In this document: positions 12,501-22,779 of the stretch, in pieces
How positions within the stretch are numbered: position 1 is the first letter of the stretch
How the letters are laid out: each line of letters opens with the position of its first letter
Assembly: GCA_963580285.1 (NCBI GenBank)
Contig: OY757023.1
Location: 131,596,027-131,660,026 of the forward strand
Origin: Lucinisca nassula
Taxonomy: Eukaryota; Mollusca; Bivalvia; Lucinida; Lucinidae
Direction of reading: 5' to 3'
Length of the DNA: 64,000 nucleotides
The notes under the pieces: model-generated
What the model saw: only the letters and a program-made list of their open reading frames with translations
Told to the model about the DNA's origin: nothing
The model's database searches: none
Position numbers and translations under genes: made by a program

Positions 12501-13640
12501 AAGAACAATGTTGGAAGAAAATGGGCTTTGAGAATCTCTAATAGCCCCTGCATCCAACATTTCCTTTAAATGTTGGCGTACCTCCTCAAACATTGCAGGA
12601 GGTATGCGCCTGTAAGGATCCTTAAAAGGAGTAGGATCGCTTAAGTTGATCTCGTGCTCCACCAGGTTGGTGAAACCAAGATCTGTAGGGCCAGTGGAAA
12701 AAATATGTTTCCATTGGCTAAGTAAATTTGAAGCCTGTGTGTGCTGTTGAGGAGTTAAGTTCTCCGCTGACAGATCTACTTCGATTTCCTCAGCGTGACC
12801 ATCACTAGTACTAGCCCGCTGAGAAAATGAAGTAGAAAACGGATTTACATTTTCAATAACTTTAACCTCGTGCAAATCACACAGCTGACTTCTGGGTTTA
12901 ATGGTTATAGGCCTGGCTGAAAGATTACAAATTCTTACTGGAATTCTAGCTGTCTTTGTGTTTGGTTTGACAGACACCAAACGAGGACAAACATTAAAAT
13001 CCGAAGTTAAAATATTATTTTCTGTAACACCATTTTCCATGGTGGAAGTATTTCTAACTAAACCCGTTAATGTACGAGTTTCCTTAGGTTTTAAAATGAC
13101 TGGTGTTTTGTTTGTAGATTTAACAAACCTTGTCTGGGAATACGAAAGAGCAGAAAATGCATTATTCCATGCAGACGAAATATTTGGGTCCGATGCAACA
13201 TTATCCCTGAGTGAACCAATAATATTTGTACCAACTATCAGAGGAACTTGGCCAGAGTATCTGGTAGTCGGCACAACTAGAACTGGAACAATCAAAGGAA
13301 CATGTTCTACTTCAGGAATTTTTATCTCTGCCTCAATGTATCCCAAATAAGGTATTTTTGAGCCACTTGCTCCACTTATATTCAAATTAAAATCAGACAT
13401 ATCTTTCAGCTCAGGCCTTAGGTCCATTTGTTGATAAAAGTCATCACAAACTGTTGTGATCATGGACCCAGAGTCAATAAGGGCTAAACACGTCTGACCA
13501 TTAATTAAAATCTCTGATTCATTTGTTGATCCAACCATACGTGAAAATAAAGTTGGATCATTGTTGGAGCTATCAGAGTTCACAGTGGAGTCCTTATTTT
13601 GCTCCGCAATAAAGACCCCTTCTAGTTTGACGTGTTCAAA
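9552..13640 (-). CDS. pol: Gypsy Pol polyprotein (protease, RT, RNase H, integrase)
   Basis: The uninterrupted frame runs from just after a stop at 13641-13643 to 9552. It has no ATG near its start; the first near-cognate codon is GTG at 13583, and residues are numbered from there (1343 aa). Protease: ALIDSGS (active D-S-G at 37-39). Reverse transcriptase ~320-520, with FCIDFRKLN and catalytic YLDD at 472-475. RNase H ~625-750, with acidic residues D633, E674, D700 and a NQDADALSR block. Integrase: H888-x4-H893 and C923-x2-C926 zinc site, then D954, D1013, E1049 with 35 residues between the last two (DD35E). After it comes a GPY/F-like segment (~1165-1225) and a proline-rich tail. No chromodomain is seen. 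The frame is -1 to gag and overlaps it by 19 nt, so expression as a Gag-Pol fusion by frameshifting is likely. No canonical slippery heptamer is evident in the overlap. Confidence 0.95.
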   Translation of the reverse strand, partial: FEHVKLEGVFIAEQNKDSTVNSDSSNNDPTLFSRMVGSTNESEILINGQTCLALIDSGSMITTVCDDFYQQMDLRPELKDMSDFNLNISGASGSKIPYLGYIEAEIKIPEVEHVPLIVPVLVVPTTRYSGQVPLIVGTNIIGSLRDNVASDPNISSAWNNAFSALSYSQTRFVKSTNKTPVILKPKETRTLTGLVRNTSTMENGVTENNILTSDFNVCPRLVSVKPNTKTARIPVRICNLSARPITIKPRSQLCDLHEVKVIENVNPFSTSFSQRASTSDGHAEEIEVDLSAENLTPQQHTQASNLLSQWKHIFSTGPTDLGFTNLVEHEINLSDPTPFKDPYRRIPPAMFEEVRQHLKEMLDAGAIRDSQSPFSSNIVLVRKKDNSLRFCIDFRKLNNKTIKDAYALPRIEETIDTLSGSKYFSKLDLRSGYWQVGIKEGDKHKTAFSAGPLGFFECNRMAFGLTNAPSTFQRLMERCMGDLHLKECLIYLDDIIIFSKTFDEHITRLQNVFKQLEQHGLKLKASKCEFFKTQVQYLGHIVSDKGVQTDPDKIAALKEWPAPSNIQELRSFLGFAGYYRRFVCNYSKIAKPLNDLLVGHPTTKKAKRSKSAVPWSWGPDQQTAFDTIIEKLTSPPVLAYSDYSKEFILNIDASGDGLGAVLYQEQDGIERVIAYASRGLRASECNYPAHKLEFLALKWAVCDKFHDYLYGNKFTVRTDNNPLTYVLTTAKLDATGHRWLAALSSYNFKLIYRSGKKNQDADALSRLPSTDKGVLFNDAIKAICQAVLAPKEEAPAVECVLVAQHFDLTGEEVGSDSGSDFSQVDWRAEQTIDGTLSRVKTILASGHKPTKRQIALEETECQKILKDWDSLFFKDEVLYRRHSLHGTSVNQLVLPEVFREIALNGLHDEAGHQGRDRTMSLVKSRFYWPGMDGDIEKKVRNCPRCIRRKSRERAPAKLVTVESTYPMDLVCMDFLSLETSAGGYENILVITDHFTRYAQAIPTKNQTAKTTAKVLFENFICHYGFPSRLHSDQGRNFESQVIKELCSVANVDKSRTTPYHPMGNGMPERFNQTLLNMLGTLEDDQKSNWKSYVAPLVHAYNSTRHETTGFSPHYLMFGRHPRLAVDAFLGINPDSRHANQTKFAADLKKRLDFAYKTATKEARRQGRRHKETYDLKARDAQLLPGDRVLVRNVGLRGKCKLADKWEKDVYLVVEQPNTEVPVYVVKREHGRSIRRMLHRNLLLPFMALPASKQRSSDTDISPNSSSQPSPVEGTTAGDINVPGGAAGSAASPAPDSAVPDSANMLDAPVSPSVVIPPERSSLNPLAKPFSPAPGSQPELRPQARPTKHRQKPRWQAGGDWLF
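13622..13640 (-). other. gag-pol overlap, candidate -1 frameshift region
   Basis: The pol frame opens at 13640 and gag ends at 13622, an overlap of 19 nt. Pol is in the -1 frame relative to gag. A classical X-XXY-YYZ heptamer was not found; the codons just before the gag stop read TCA AAC. Confidence 0.6.
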
Positions 13641-15367
13641 CTATAGTCAGTTTGTGTGTCAGCACTTTTGAAATTGTGCTGATCAGCCCCTTGTTGAAAA
13701 TGGCCTCTGCCAAACGAGCCTCCACCTCTATGGTAAGAGCCACCTCTTCCCCTTGGAAAAGAAGAGCCCCTACCACGAGAAAAAGAACCCCGCTGGGCAG
13801 AGAACCCACGTTGAGAGAAGGAACCACGTTGGGCAGGAGGGGTAGGTGGTATACCTTGACTAGGTGAAAGAGTGGATGGGCCCGGCGAGTTAGAAGCAAG
13901 GCATGCCTCACTAAATTTCTTCTCAAGCCCATCCATCCTTTCTCTAAGCAGTTTCATCTGACTGGCAATATTGTCTAACTTCTGACCAGTAGTGTCAGAA
14001 GAAGACTGTGCCATCTGTTTAGACTGTTTGTCAACCTTGACATGCTGGCTGTCACTGACAGATGATGTCAAAGTTGACATCTGCTTTGTAATGGCAGATG
14101 TACTCAGATCTTGTTCTATTGATCTGATTGACTTCAGCAGGCTGTTGAAGTTTTTATCAGCTTCAAACTTAAACCTGCTGGAGTTCTTTAAAAGTGGGTC
14201 TTTCAGGCCATTCCAAAGTTTTGAACACAGCATTTCATTTTTGATATGCTGGTCAATAACTCTGTTTCGAGTGGCTTGCCTCAATAAATTTTCAATTCTA
14301 ACACTGAAATCAGCAACTGATTCATTTGGCAGTTGTGATTCCAGGTAGAACTGTTGAAGAAGTACTTCACTAGAAGAAACATTGCCATATATCCCCTCAA
14401 GTTTGTTTAAAATATCTGTTGGCGAAGAAGTTTCACCAACTGTGAGTAAAATCTCTCTGGCTTTGCCTTTTAGAGATTTTCTCACAGCTTGTAAAATAAA
14501 AGACTCAGGGTAAACTGATTCCCTGATCAGGCAGTTGAGTTCGAACTTCCAAACTTCAAAGGAAACATCCCCTTTCTGATTTTCACCAGAAAAGAATGGA
14601 AGTTGCGGAACCCGTATGTCTGCTAACAAAGAGTTATTGAGGGTACTATTAAAAGAATGTTGACCCTGTAATGTACAACTTGAGGGTGGCAATGTATTAA
14701 AAGAAGGAGAATAGTGCTGACTTGGGAATGGTTCCTGTTTTATTTCCACAGGGGGAGGTCGTGTAACATAATCGCTTTTTGAAGATTTTACAATTTGATG
14801 TACATTTCTAGTTTCTGAATGCGAAAATGTTTTACAAAATGGCGGAGGAGAAATATTTTGTTCCTCCTTCACCACTCGCGTATTAGGGACATTATATGCT
14901 TCCCTTCTTGAGTGGTGAAAGGGAAGCTCAGGACTAAAAGTCACCCTGTGGCCCTGCCTTTTGGGATACCTGGGCTCATCTCGGAGAGGATTGGGAGGAT
15001 ATTCTGATGATGGCTGAACAGGTGGGTCTAGCCTATCATGGGAATATGAATCCCTAAAATGAGGGTAAGGATTGTACTCCTGTTTAATGTTAACAGGAGA
15101 ACAAAGTATACCTGCAGGCTCTTGTCTGGGCAATATGTATTGAAACTCTTTAGGGTAAGGGGGTCTTGCAGGTGGGCTGGGAGAGCGGTTGCCATATAAA
15201 GGAATTTGCTTTGACTCCAGGGGTCTAAGTGGGGATTCTTGGGGTAGGGCTGGGGTAATTGGGGTCATTGGTTTGGGTGTGGGTGGAACAACTAGGTTGA
15301 TTTGTTTGGGTGGGGGAGGGAAAACTGAACTCCTTTGTCTGGTTGTGGGCGGGGCAACTGGAGACAT
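13622..15367 (-). CDS. gag: Gypsy Gag with RG-rich tail
   Basis: A 581-aa ATG-initiated frame 88 nt inside the 5' LTR. Residues 1-245 are proline-rich and low in complexity. Residues ~255-420 match the general pattern of retrotransposon Gag capsid regions (FFSGENQKGDVSFEVWKFEL at 258-277, then a helical-looking stretch with LEGIYG and VADFSVRIENLLRQA). Residues ~460-490 look like a short coiled coil. The C-terminus (~512-556) is a run of RG/RGG repeats. No CCHC zinc knuckle is present, so nucleic-acid binding is probably carried by the RG-rich tail. The frame stops at TAG 13624-13622 and pol follows in the -1 frame. Assignment as Gag rests on position and the capsid-like segment. Confidence 0.9.
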   Translation of the reverse strand: MSPVAPPTTRQRSSVFPPPPKQINLVVPPTPKPMTPITPALPQESPLRPLESKQIPLYGNRSPSPPARPPYPKEFQYILPRQEPAGILCSPVNIKQEYNPYPHFRDSYSHDRLDPPVQPSSEYPPNPLRDEPRYPKRQGHRVTFSPELPFHHSRREAYNVPNTRVVKEEQNISPPPFCKTFSHSETRNVHQIVKSSKSDYVTRPPPVEIKQEPFPSQHYSPSFNTLPPSSCTLQGQHSFNSTLNNSLLADIRVPQLPFFSGENQKGDVSFEVWKFELNCLIRESVYPESFILQAVRKSLKGKAREILLTVGETSSPTDILNKLEGIYGNVSSSEVLLQQFYLESQLPNESVADFSVRIENLLRQATRNRVIDQHIKNEMLCSKLWNGLKDPLLKNSSRFKFEADKNFNSLLKSIRSIEQDLSTSAITKQMSTLTSSVSDSQHVKVDKQSKQMAQSSSDTTGQKLDNIASQMKLLRERMDGLEKKFSEACLASNSPGPSTLSPSQGIPPTPPAQRGSFSQRGFSAQRGSFSRGRGSSFPRGRGGSYHRGGGSFGRGHFQQGADQHNFKSADTQTDYSLNTSN

Positions 15368-15443
15368 TGGGTTGGGCTGAGGTGGGATATGGGACCTCCG
15401 TATGGGTGTGGGTTGGTGAACAACTCTAAATTGGGGCTGGGTG

Positions 15444-15454
15444 GTTGGGCGCCA
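15444..15454 (-). other. Primer-binding site, tRNA-Lys type
   Basis: One base inside the 5' LTR, the minus strand reads TGGCGCCCAAC. From general knowledge, the first 11 nt are complementary to the 3' end of a eukaryotic tRNA-Lys(CUU) with its CCA. The match weakens after position 11, so the primer identity is inferred. Confidence 0.75.
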
Positions 15455-15455
15455 G

Positions 15456-16225
15456 TGTCACGGGAAGGATTTGCTGTCATGGGTTGTTTGATGAATGAAT
15501 TGGATTTAAGGTGATTGTGGCCACATGATGATGGATGACGTTGATATGACCTTCTCCCGTATCTCAAGGGGGTTCGGGGTTCAAAGAATGACAACTCTAG
15601 CTGTTTGATGATTTCATGTTGTTGGATCGAGCTAAGTCATGAACCTTCTCCCTCTCGACCTCGTCATCTGAATAAATATTATAAATATCCTAAGTAAATA
15701 GGAATAATATAGATGGTGTCCGTCAGGTGGTCGTGAGACCTACCTTCGCCAGGGACAAAGAAAGACTGACTCCGAGGTCGAGAGATCGAAATGGCAAGAT
15801 ACGAATATTCATGAAATAATGACAAATATGATAATTTACAAATGTTCAACAAGATAATGAAATAAAGTAAACGCATACCTGAATAAATATTATAAATATC
15901 CTAAGTAAATAGGAATAATATAGATGGTGTCCGTCAGGTGGTCGTGAGACCTACCTTCGCCAGGGACAAAGAAAGACTGACAAAGGCTGAGGTAAGAATG
16001 TGCGCATGCGGTGTTAATCAGTGAAGTGAAAAGCGCGCGAAACTTACATAAGGACACCGGAAATTGATATACGCTACTCAGGAATGCTTAATGCTTAATG
16101 AAATATGAAATATATGAGTATATTAAGTATGAAAAACGACGACCAATAGGGGAAAATAACTGGAGACGACTAGAAAGTCCTAAACGCAAGCGCTCCTCCA
16201 GTTTCCATAATTTCACTCTGTGACA
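15456..16225 (-). repeat. 5' LTR of the gypsy element
   Basis: 770 bp, nearly identical to 7689-8458, with TGTCAC...GTGACA ends and the same internal 103-bp direct repeat at 15668 and 15879. In minus-strand orientation it precedes the primer-binding site and gag. Confidence 0.95.
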
Positions 16226-18503
16226 CATACCCCAATATTCATGAGTGGGTTGGACACGCATTGGCACGTTTTGGCACCATTTTCATGATTCTACGTGAAA
16301 GTGAACAAAATGATATTCTCGTACCCACAACACGCCGACCACCAAAATTTCTAAGCCAATTTTCTTGGCCTCTATTGTACGCAGCGATCTGTAAATTGGC
16401 CCGAGGGCGTACTTTATCGGGACGGACAAACGGTGGAAATTGTATTGTATTCGCCCTCTAGGCTGAGTAGCGGCGTTTTCTTCATTTTTCCCATAGCCCT
16501 CAATGTAAAAAAGAGTCCTTTATTTCGGCACTTTCTCGTGCCCCAGTGTTACCGGGATTTTGCACGATAGTAGGGCACATAAGTGCCTGTTGAATGAGAC
16601 ATACTGCACCTCTGTATCTTATTTCGTATTCCCGCAAAATGGGCACAAACTCTATTTTCCTCGAAGTTTGAAGGCTTATAACTCACAAGATACGCTTCGT
16701 AGCGGAACGAAATTTTACAAGCCACTAGGCACTGATGTCTTCTAGCAGCATACAAAATTTAAGCTCAATCGCAATACACACAAGCGAGTTATAAGGGCCT
16801 CAAGTTTTGGAGGGACACCAATAGGATGATAGTGCCTAAATGATGCAAAGGTGACTTCATGATATCGGCCTATAATTGGTGCCAAATGATGCGCCCTTAA
16901 CCAAAGTGCCATGGGGTAAAATGGGAGTTGTCTTCCTTCATTGAGTTTCGAGTTATGATCCTTGAAATGTCAATTTTCTTTAACTTTGGACCCTTATATC
17001 TCCAAAACTACTTGAGAGAAACAATTTTCCAATATTCATGAGTTGGTTGGACACGCATGGGCACGTTTTGGCACCATTTTCATGCTTCTACGTGAATGTG
17101 ATCAAAATGAGATTCTCGTACCCATAACACGCCGACCACCAAAATTTCTAAGTCAATTTTCTTGGCCTCTATTGTACGCAGCGATCTGTAATTTGGCCCG
17201 AGGGCGTACTTTATTGGGACGGACTAACGGTGTAAAAATTGCTATTGTATTCGCCCTCTAGGCTGAGAAGCGGCGTTTCCTTCATTTTCCCCATAGCCCT
17301 CAATGTAAAAAAAAGTCCTTTATTTCGGCACTTTCTCGTGCTCCAGTGTTACCGGGATTTTGCACGATAGTAGGGCACATAAATGCCTGTTGAAGGATAC
17401 ATACTGCACTTCTGTATCTTATTTCGTATTCCCGCAAAATAGGCACAAACTTTATTTTCCTCGAAGTTTGAAGGCTTATAACTCACAAGATACGCTTCGT
17501 AGCGGAACGAAATATTGCAAGCCACTAGACACTGAGGTCTTTTAGCAGCATGCAAAATTTCAGCTCAATCGCAATATACACAAGCGAGTTATAAGGGCCT
17601 CAAGTTTTGGCGGGACACCAATAGGATGATAGTGCCTAAATGATGCACAGGTGACTTCATGATATCGGCCTATAATTGGTGCCAAATGGTGCGCCCTTAA
17701 CCCAAGTGCCATGGGGTAAAATGGGAGTTGTCTTCCTTCATTGAGTTTCGAGTTATGGCCCTTGAAAGGTCAATTTCCTATAACCTTGGACCCTTATATC
17801 TCCAAAACTATTTGAGAGAAACAATTTTCCAATATTCATGAGTTGGTTGGACACGCATGGGCACGTTTTGGCACCATTTTCATGCTTCTACGTGAAAGTG
17901 ACCAAAATGAGATTCTCGTACCCACAACACGCCGACCACCAAAATTTCTATGTCAATTTTCTTGGCCTCTATTGTACGCAGCGATCTGTAATTTGGCCCG
18001 AGGGCGTACTTTATTGGGACGGACTAACGGTGTAAAAATTGCTATTGTATTCGCCCTCTAGGCTGAGTAGCGGCGTTTTCTTCATTTTTCCCATAGCCCT
18101 CAATGTAAAAAAGAGTCCTTTATTTCGGCACTTTCTCGTGCCCCAGTGTTACCGGGATTTTGCACGATAGTAGGGCACATAAATGCCTGTTGAAGGATAC
18201 ATACTGCACCTCTATATCTTATTTCGTATTTCCGCAAAATAGGCACAAACTTTATTTTCCTCGGAGTTTGAAGGCTTATAACTCACAACAAACGCTTCGT
18301 AGTGGCAAGAAATTTTGCTAACCACTAGGCACTGAGGTATACTAGCAGCATGCAAAATTTCAGCTCAATCGCAATACACACAAGCGAGTTATAAGGGCCT
18401 CAATTTTTGGCGGGACACCAATAGGATGATAGTGCCTAAATGATGCAAAGGTGACTTCATGATATCGGCCTATAATTGGTGCCAAATGATGCGCCCTTAA
18501 CCC

Positions 18504-18793
18504 AAGTGCCATGGCCAGCCTCGATAGCGCAGTGGTTAGCGCGTTCGACTCATGATCGAGAGGTTGTGCGTTCGAATCCGCCACCGGTAGCGAGGTGTGT
18601 CCTTGGGCAAGACACGTAATGACACTGCCCCACTCCACCCAGGTGTAACTGGGTAGCAGTGGTGTAAAAGCCACTGCCTCTCTCTCTCGCGCGCGTGAAA
18701 ACACCCGGAATGAGTGTTCGAGAGCGATTCAATAAGCTTACGGCTTTCATCGCAATCGAACTAAAATAAATTAGTATAAACTAAGTGCCATGG
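18504..18793 (+). mobile_element. tRNA-Met-like SINE with 11-bp target duplication
   Basis: The SINE body is 18515-18782 (268 bp). The head resembles a tRNA: an A-box-like tagcgcagtggttagcg, an anticodon-loop-like ctcatga (CAT), and a B-box-like gttcgaatcc. It is followed by a conserved-looking middle (gtccttgggcaagacacg) and a short A-rich end. The bases aagtgccatgg stand immediately before (18504-18514) and after (18783-18793), and the surrounding satellite is otherwise continuous. Perfect 11-bp duplication indicates LINE-assisted retroposition. Confidence 0.92.
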
Positions 18794-21189
18794 GGTAAAA
18801 TGGGAGTTGTCTTCCTGCATTGAGTTTCGAGTTATGGCCCTTGAAAGGTCAATTTCCTATAACCTTGGACCCTTATATCTCCAAAACTATTTGAGAGAAA
18901 CAATTTTCCAATATTCATGAGTTGGTTGGACACGCATGGGCACGTTTTGGCACCATTTTCATGCTTCTACGTGAAAGTGACCAAAATGAGATTCTCGTAC
19001 CCACAACACGCCGACCACCAAAATTTCTAAGTCAATTTTCTTGGCCTCTATTGTACGCAGCGATCTGTAATTTTGCCCGAGGGCGTACTTTATTGGGACG
19101 GACTAACGGTGTAAAAATTGCTATTGTATTCGCCCTCTAGGCTGAGAAGCGACGTTTCCTTCATTTTTCCCATAGCCCTCAATGTAAAAAAGAGTCCTTT
19201 ATTTCGGCACTTTCTCGTGCCCCAGTGTTACCGGAATTTTGCACGATAGTAGGGCACATAAATACCTGTTGAAAGATACATACTGCACTTCTGTATCTTA
19301 TTTCGTATTCCCGCAAAATAGGCACAAACTTTATTTTCCTCGAAGTTTGAAGGCTTATAACTCACAAGATACGCTTCGTAGCGGAACGAAATATTGCAAG
19401 CCACTAGACACTGAAGTCTTTTAGCAGCATGCAAAATTTCAGCTCAATCGCAATATACACAAGCGAGTTATAAGGGCCTCAAGTTTTGGCGGGACACCAA
19501 TAGGATGATAGTGCCTAAATGATGCAAAGGTGACTTCATGATATCGGCCTATAATTGGTGCCAAATGATGCGCCCTTAACCCAAGTGCCATGGGGTAAAA
19601 TGGGAGTTGTCTTCCTTCATTGAGTTTCGAGTTATGGCCCTTGAAAGGTCAATTTCCTATAACCTTGGACCCTTATATCTCCAAAACTATTTGAGAGAAA
19701 CAATTTTCCAATATTCATGAGTTAGCTGGACACGCATGGGCACGTTTTGGCACCATTTTCATTCTTCTACGTGAAAGTGACCAAAATGAGATTCTCGTAC
19801 CCACAACACGCGACCACCAAAATTTCTAAGTCAATTTTCTTGGCCTCTATTGTACACAGCGATCTGTAATTTGGCCCGAGGGCGTACTTTATTAGGACGG
19901 ACAAACGGTGTAAACATTGCTATTGTATTCGCCCTCTAGGCTGATTAGCGGCGTTTTCTTCATTTTTCCCATAGCCCTCAATGTAAAAAAGAGTCCTTAA
20001 TTTCGGCTCTTTCTAACGCCCCATTGTTACTGGGATTTTGCACGATAGTAGGGCACATAAATGCCTGTTGAAGGACACATACTGCACCTCTGTATCTTAT
20101 TTCGCATTCCCGCAAAATAGGCACAAACTTTATTTTCCTCGGAGTTTGAAGGCTCACAACATACGTTTCGTAGCGGAACGAAGTTTTGCAAGGCACTAGG
20201 CAGTGAGGTCTACTAGCAGCTTGCAAAATTTCAGCTCAATCGCAATACACACAAGCGAGTTATAATGGCCTCAAGTTTTGGCGGGACACCAATAGGATGA
20301 TAGTGCCTAAATGATGCAAAGGTGACTTCATAACATCGGCCTATAATTGGTGCCAAATGATGCGCCCTTATCCCAACTGCCATGTTGTAAAATGAGAGTT
20401 GTCTTCCTTCATTGAGTTTCGAGTTATGGCCCTTGAGAGGTCAATTTCCTTTAACTTTGGACCCTTATATCTCCAAAATTATTTGAGAGAAACAATTTTC
20501 CAATATTCATGAGTTTGTTGGACACGCATGGGCACGTTTTGGCACCATTTTCATGCTTCTATGTGAAAGTGACCAAAATGAGATTCTCGTACCCATAACA
20601 CGCGAACACCAAAATTTCTAAGTCAATTTTCTTGGCCTCTATTGTACGCAGCGATCTGTAATTTGGCCCGAGGGCGTACGTTATTGGGATGGACTAACGG
20701 TATAAAAATTGCTATTGTATTCGCCCTCTAGGCTGAGAAGCGGCGTTTTCTTCATTTTTCCCATAGCCCTCAATGTAAAAAAGAGTCCTTTATTTCGGCA
20801 CTTTGTCGTGCCCCAGTGTTACCGGGTTTTTGCACGATAGTAGGGCACATAAATGCCCGTTGAAGGATACGTACTGCTCCTCTGTATCTTATTTCGTATT
20901 CCAGCAAAATAGGCACACACTTTATTTTCCTCGAAGTTTGAAGGCTTATAACTCACAAGATACGCTTCGTAGCGGCACGAAATATTGCAAGCCACTAGGC
21001 GCTGAGGTCTACTAGCAGCATGCAAATTTTCATCTCAATCGCAATACACACAAGCGAGTTATAAGGGCCTCAAGTTTTGGCGGGACACCAATAGGATGAT
21101 AGTGCCTAAATGATGCACAGGTGACTTCATGATATCGGCCTATAATTGGTGCCAAATGATGCGCCCTTAACCCAAGTGCCATGGGGTAA

Positions 21190-21805
21190 TATACGAAATA
21201 AGATACAGACGTGCAGTATGTATCCTTCAACAGCCATTTATGTGCCCTACTATCGTGCAAAATCCCGGCAACACTGGGGCACCAGAAAGTGCCGAAATAA
21301 AGGTCTCTTTTTTACATTGAGGGCTATGCGAAAATGAAGAAAACGCCGCTTCTCAGCCGAGAGGGCGAATACAATAGCAATTTTTACACCGTTAGTCCGT
21401 CCCAATAAAGTACGCCCTCGGGCCAAATTACAGATCGCTGCGTACAATAGAGGCCAAGAAAATTGACTTAGAAATTTTGGTGGTCGGCGTGTTGTGGGTA
21501 CGAGAATCTCATTTTAGTCACTTTCACGTAGAAGCATGAAAATGGTGCCAAAACGTGCCCATGCGTGTCCAACCAACTCATGAATATTGGAAAATTGTTT
21601 CTCTCAAATAGTTTTGGAGATATAAGGGTCCAAAGTTAAAGGAAATTGACATTTCAAGGATCATAACTCGAAACTCAATGAAGGAAGACAACTCCCATTT
21701 TACCCCATGGCACTTGGGTTAAGGGCGCATCATTTGGCACCAATTATAGGCCGATATCATGAAGTCACCTTTGCATCATTTAGGCACTATCATCCTATTG
21801 GTGTC
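21190..21805 (-). repeat. Inverted satellite monomer fragment (~616 bp)
   Basis: At 21190 the array switches to the reverse complement of the monomer, reading back from the cttatttcgtat phase to the gacaccaatagg phase, and ends at 21805. Neighbouring monomers on both sides are in + orientation. A SINE-like segment abuts its right end. Confidence 0.92.
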
Positions 21806-22090
21806 AGCCCCCGCCCATCGGGGATTGAAGAAATAGATGGGCTGCATGAGGCTTCCACGCAGAGCTAAAACCGACTTGCACACGAGTACTGGTAAACCCC
21901 TTAGAGGATCGAGGCCTGTCAAGGCACTGCGGTGCGAGGCGGACCGTCCATGCTAATAAACCCTATTGGTTTCATTGGGCGACATGGCTTGAGATGTCAT
22001 TTCATCTCAATGTCGGGTAAAAGTCCCACAAAATTGGAAGCAACGTTTCCAAAATGACCTTAACAGTGTTGTCGGGGACGTTAAACCTCA
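21806..22090 (+). mobile_element. SINE-like element (cccgcccatcgggg family), full-length copy
   Basis: Begins with a cccgcccatcgggg palindromic head and ends ggggacgttaaacctcaaat before the satellite resumes. The same family occurs at 42935-43236, 43286-43415, 34222-34432, 44313-44470 and, on the minus strand, near 43416-43560. A tRNA-like A/B box pair was not clearly seen. Confidence 0.75.
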
Positions 22091-22779
22091 AATGATCCGC
22101 CCTTAACCCAAGTGCCATGGGGTAAAATGGGAGTTGTCTTCCTTCATTGAGTTTCGAGTTATGGCCCTTGAAAGGTCAATTTCCTATAACATTGGACCCT
22201 TATATCTCCAAAACTATTTGAGAAAAACAATTTTCCAATATTCATGAGTTGGTTGGACACGCATGGGCACGTTTTGGCACCATTTTCATGCTTCTACGTG
22301 AAAGTGACCAAAATGAGATTCTCGTACCCACAACACGCCGACCACCAAAATTTCTAAGCCAATTTTCTTGGCCTCTATTGTACGCAGCGATCTGTAATTT
22401 GGCCCGAGGGCATACTTTATTGGGACGGACTAACGGTGTAAAAATTGCTATTGTATTCGCCCTCTAGGCTGAGTAGCGGCGTTTTCTTCATTTTTCCCAT
22501 AGCCCTCAATGTAAAAAAGAGTCCTTTATTTCGGCACTTTCTCGTGCCCCAGTGTTACCGGGATTTTGCACGATAGTAGGGCACATAAATGCCTGTTGAA
22601 GGATACATACTGCACCTCTATATCTTATTTCGTATTCCCGCAAAATAGGCACAAACTTTATTTTCCTCGGAGTTTGAAGGCTTATAACTCACAACAAACG
22701 CTTCGTAGCGGCAAGAAATTTTGCAAGCCACTAGGCACAGAGGTCTTCTAGCAGCTTGCAAAATTTCAGCTTAATCGCA

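Larger units (their letters stand above)
7689..16225 (-). mobile_element. Complete Ty3/gypsy-type LTR retrotransposon
   Basis: An 8537-bp element read on the minus strand: 5' LTR (15456-16225), primer-binding site, gag, pol, ~1.1-kb untranslated region, polypurine tract, 3' LTR (7689-8458). LTRs begin TGTCAC and end GTGACA. The four bases before (7685-7688) and after (16226-16229) are both cata, a target-site duplication in the satellite. Domain order in pol is protease, reverse transcriptase, RNase H, integrase, which is the Ty3/gypsy order and not Copia. Both reading frames are uninterrupted and the LTRs differ at only two positions noticed. Recent insertion, and possibly still competent, is inferred. 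Confidence 0.96.

Noticed and set aside
18515..18600. tRNA-Met gene
   Set aside because: The tRNA-like segment is the head of a 268-bp unit with a target duplication and A-rich end, so it is a SINE and not a tRNA gene.
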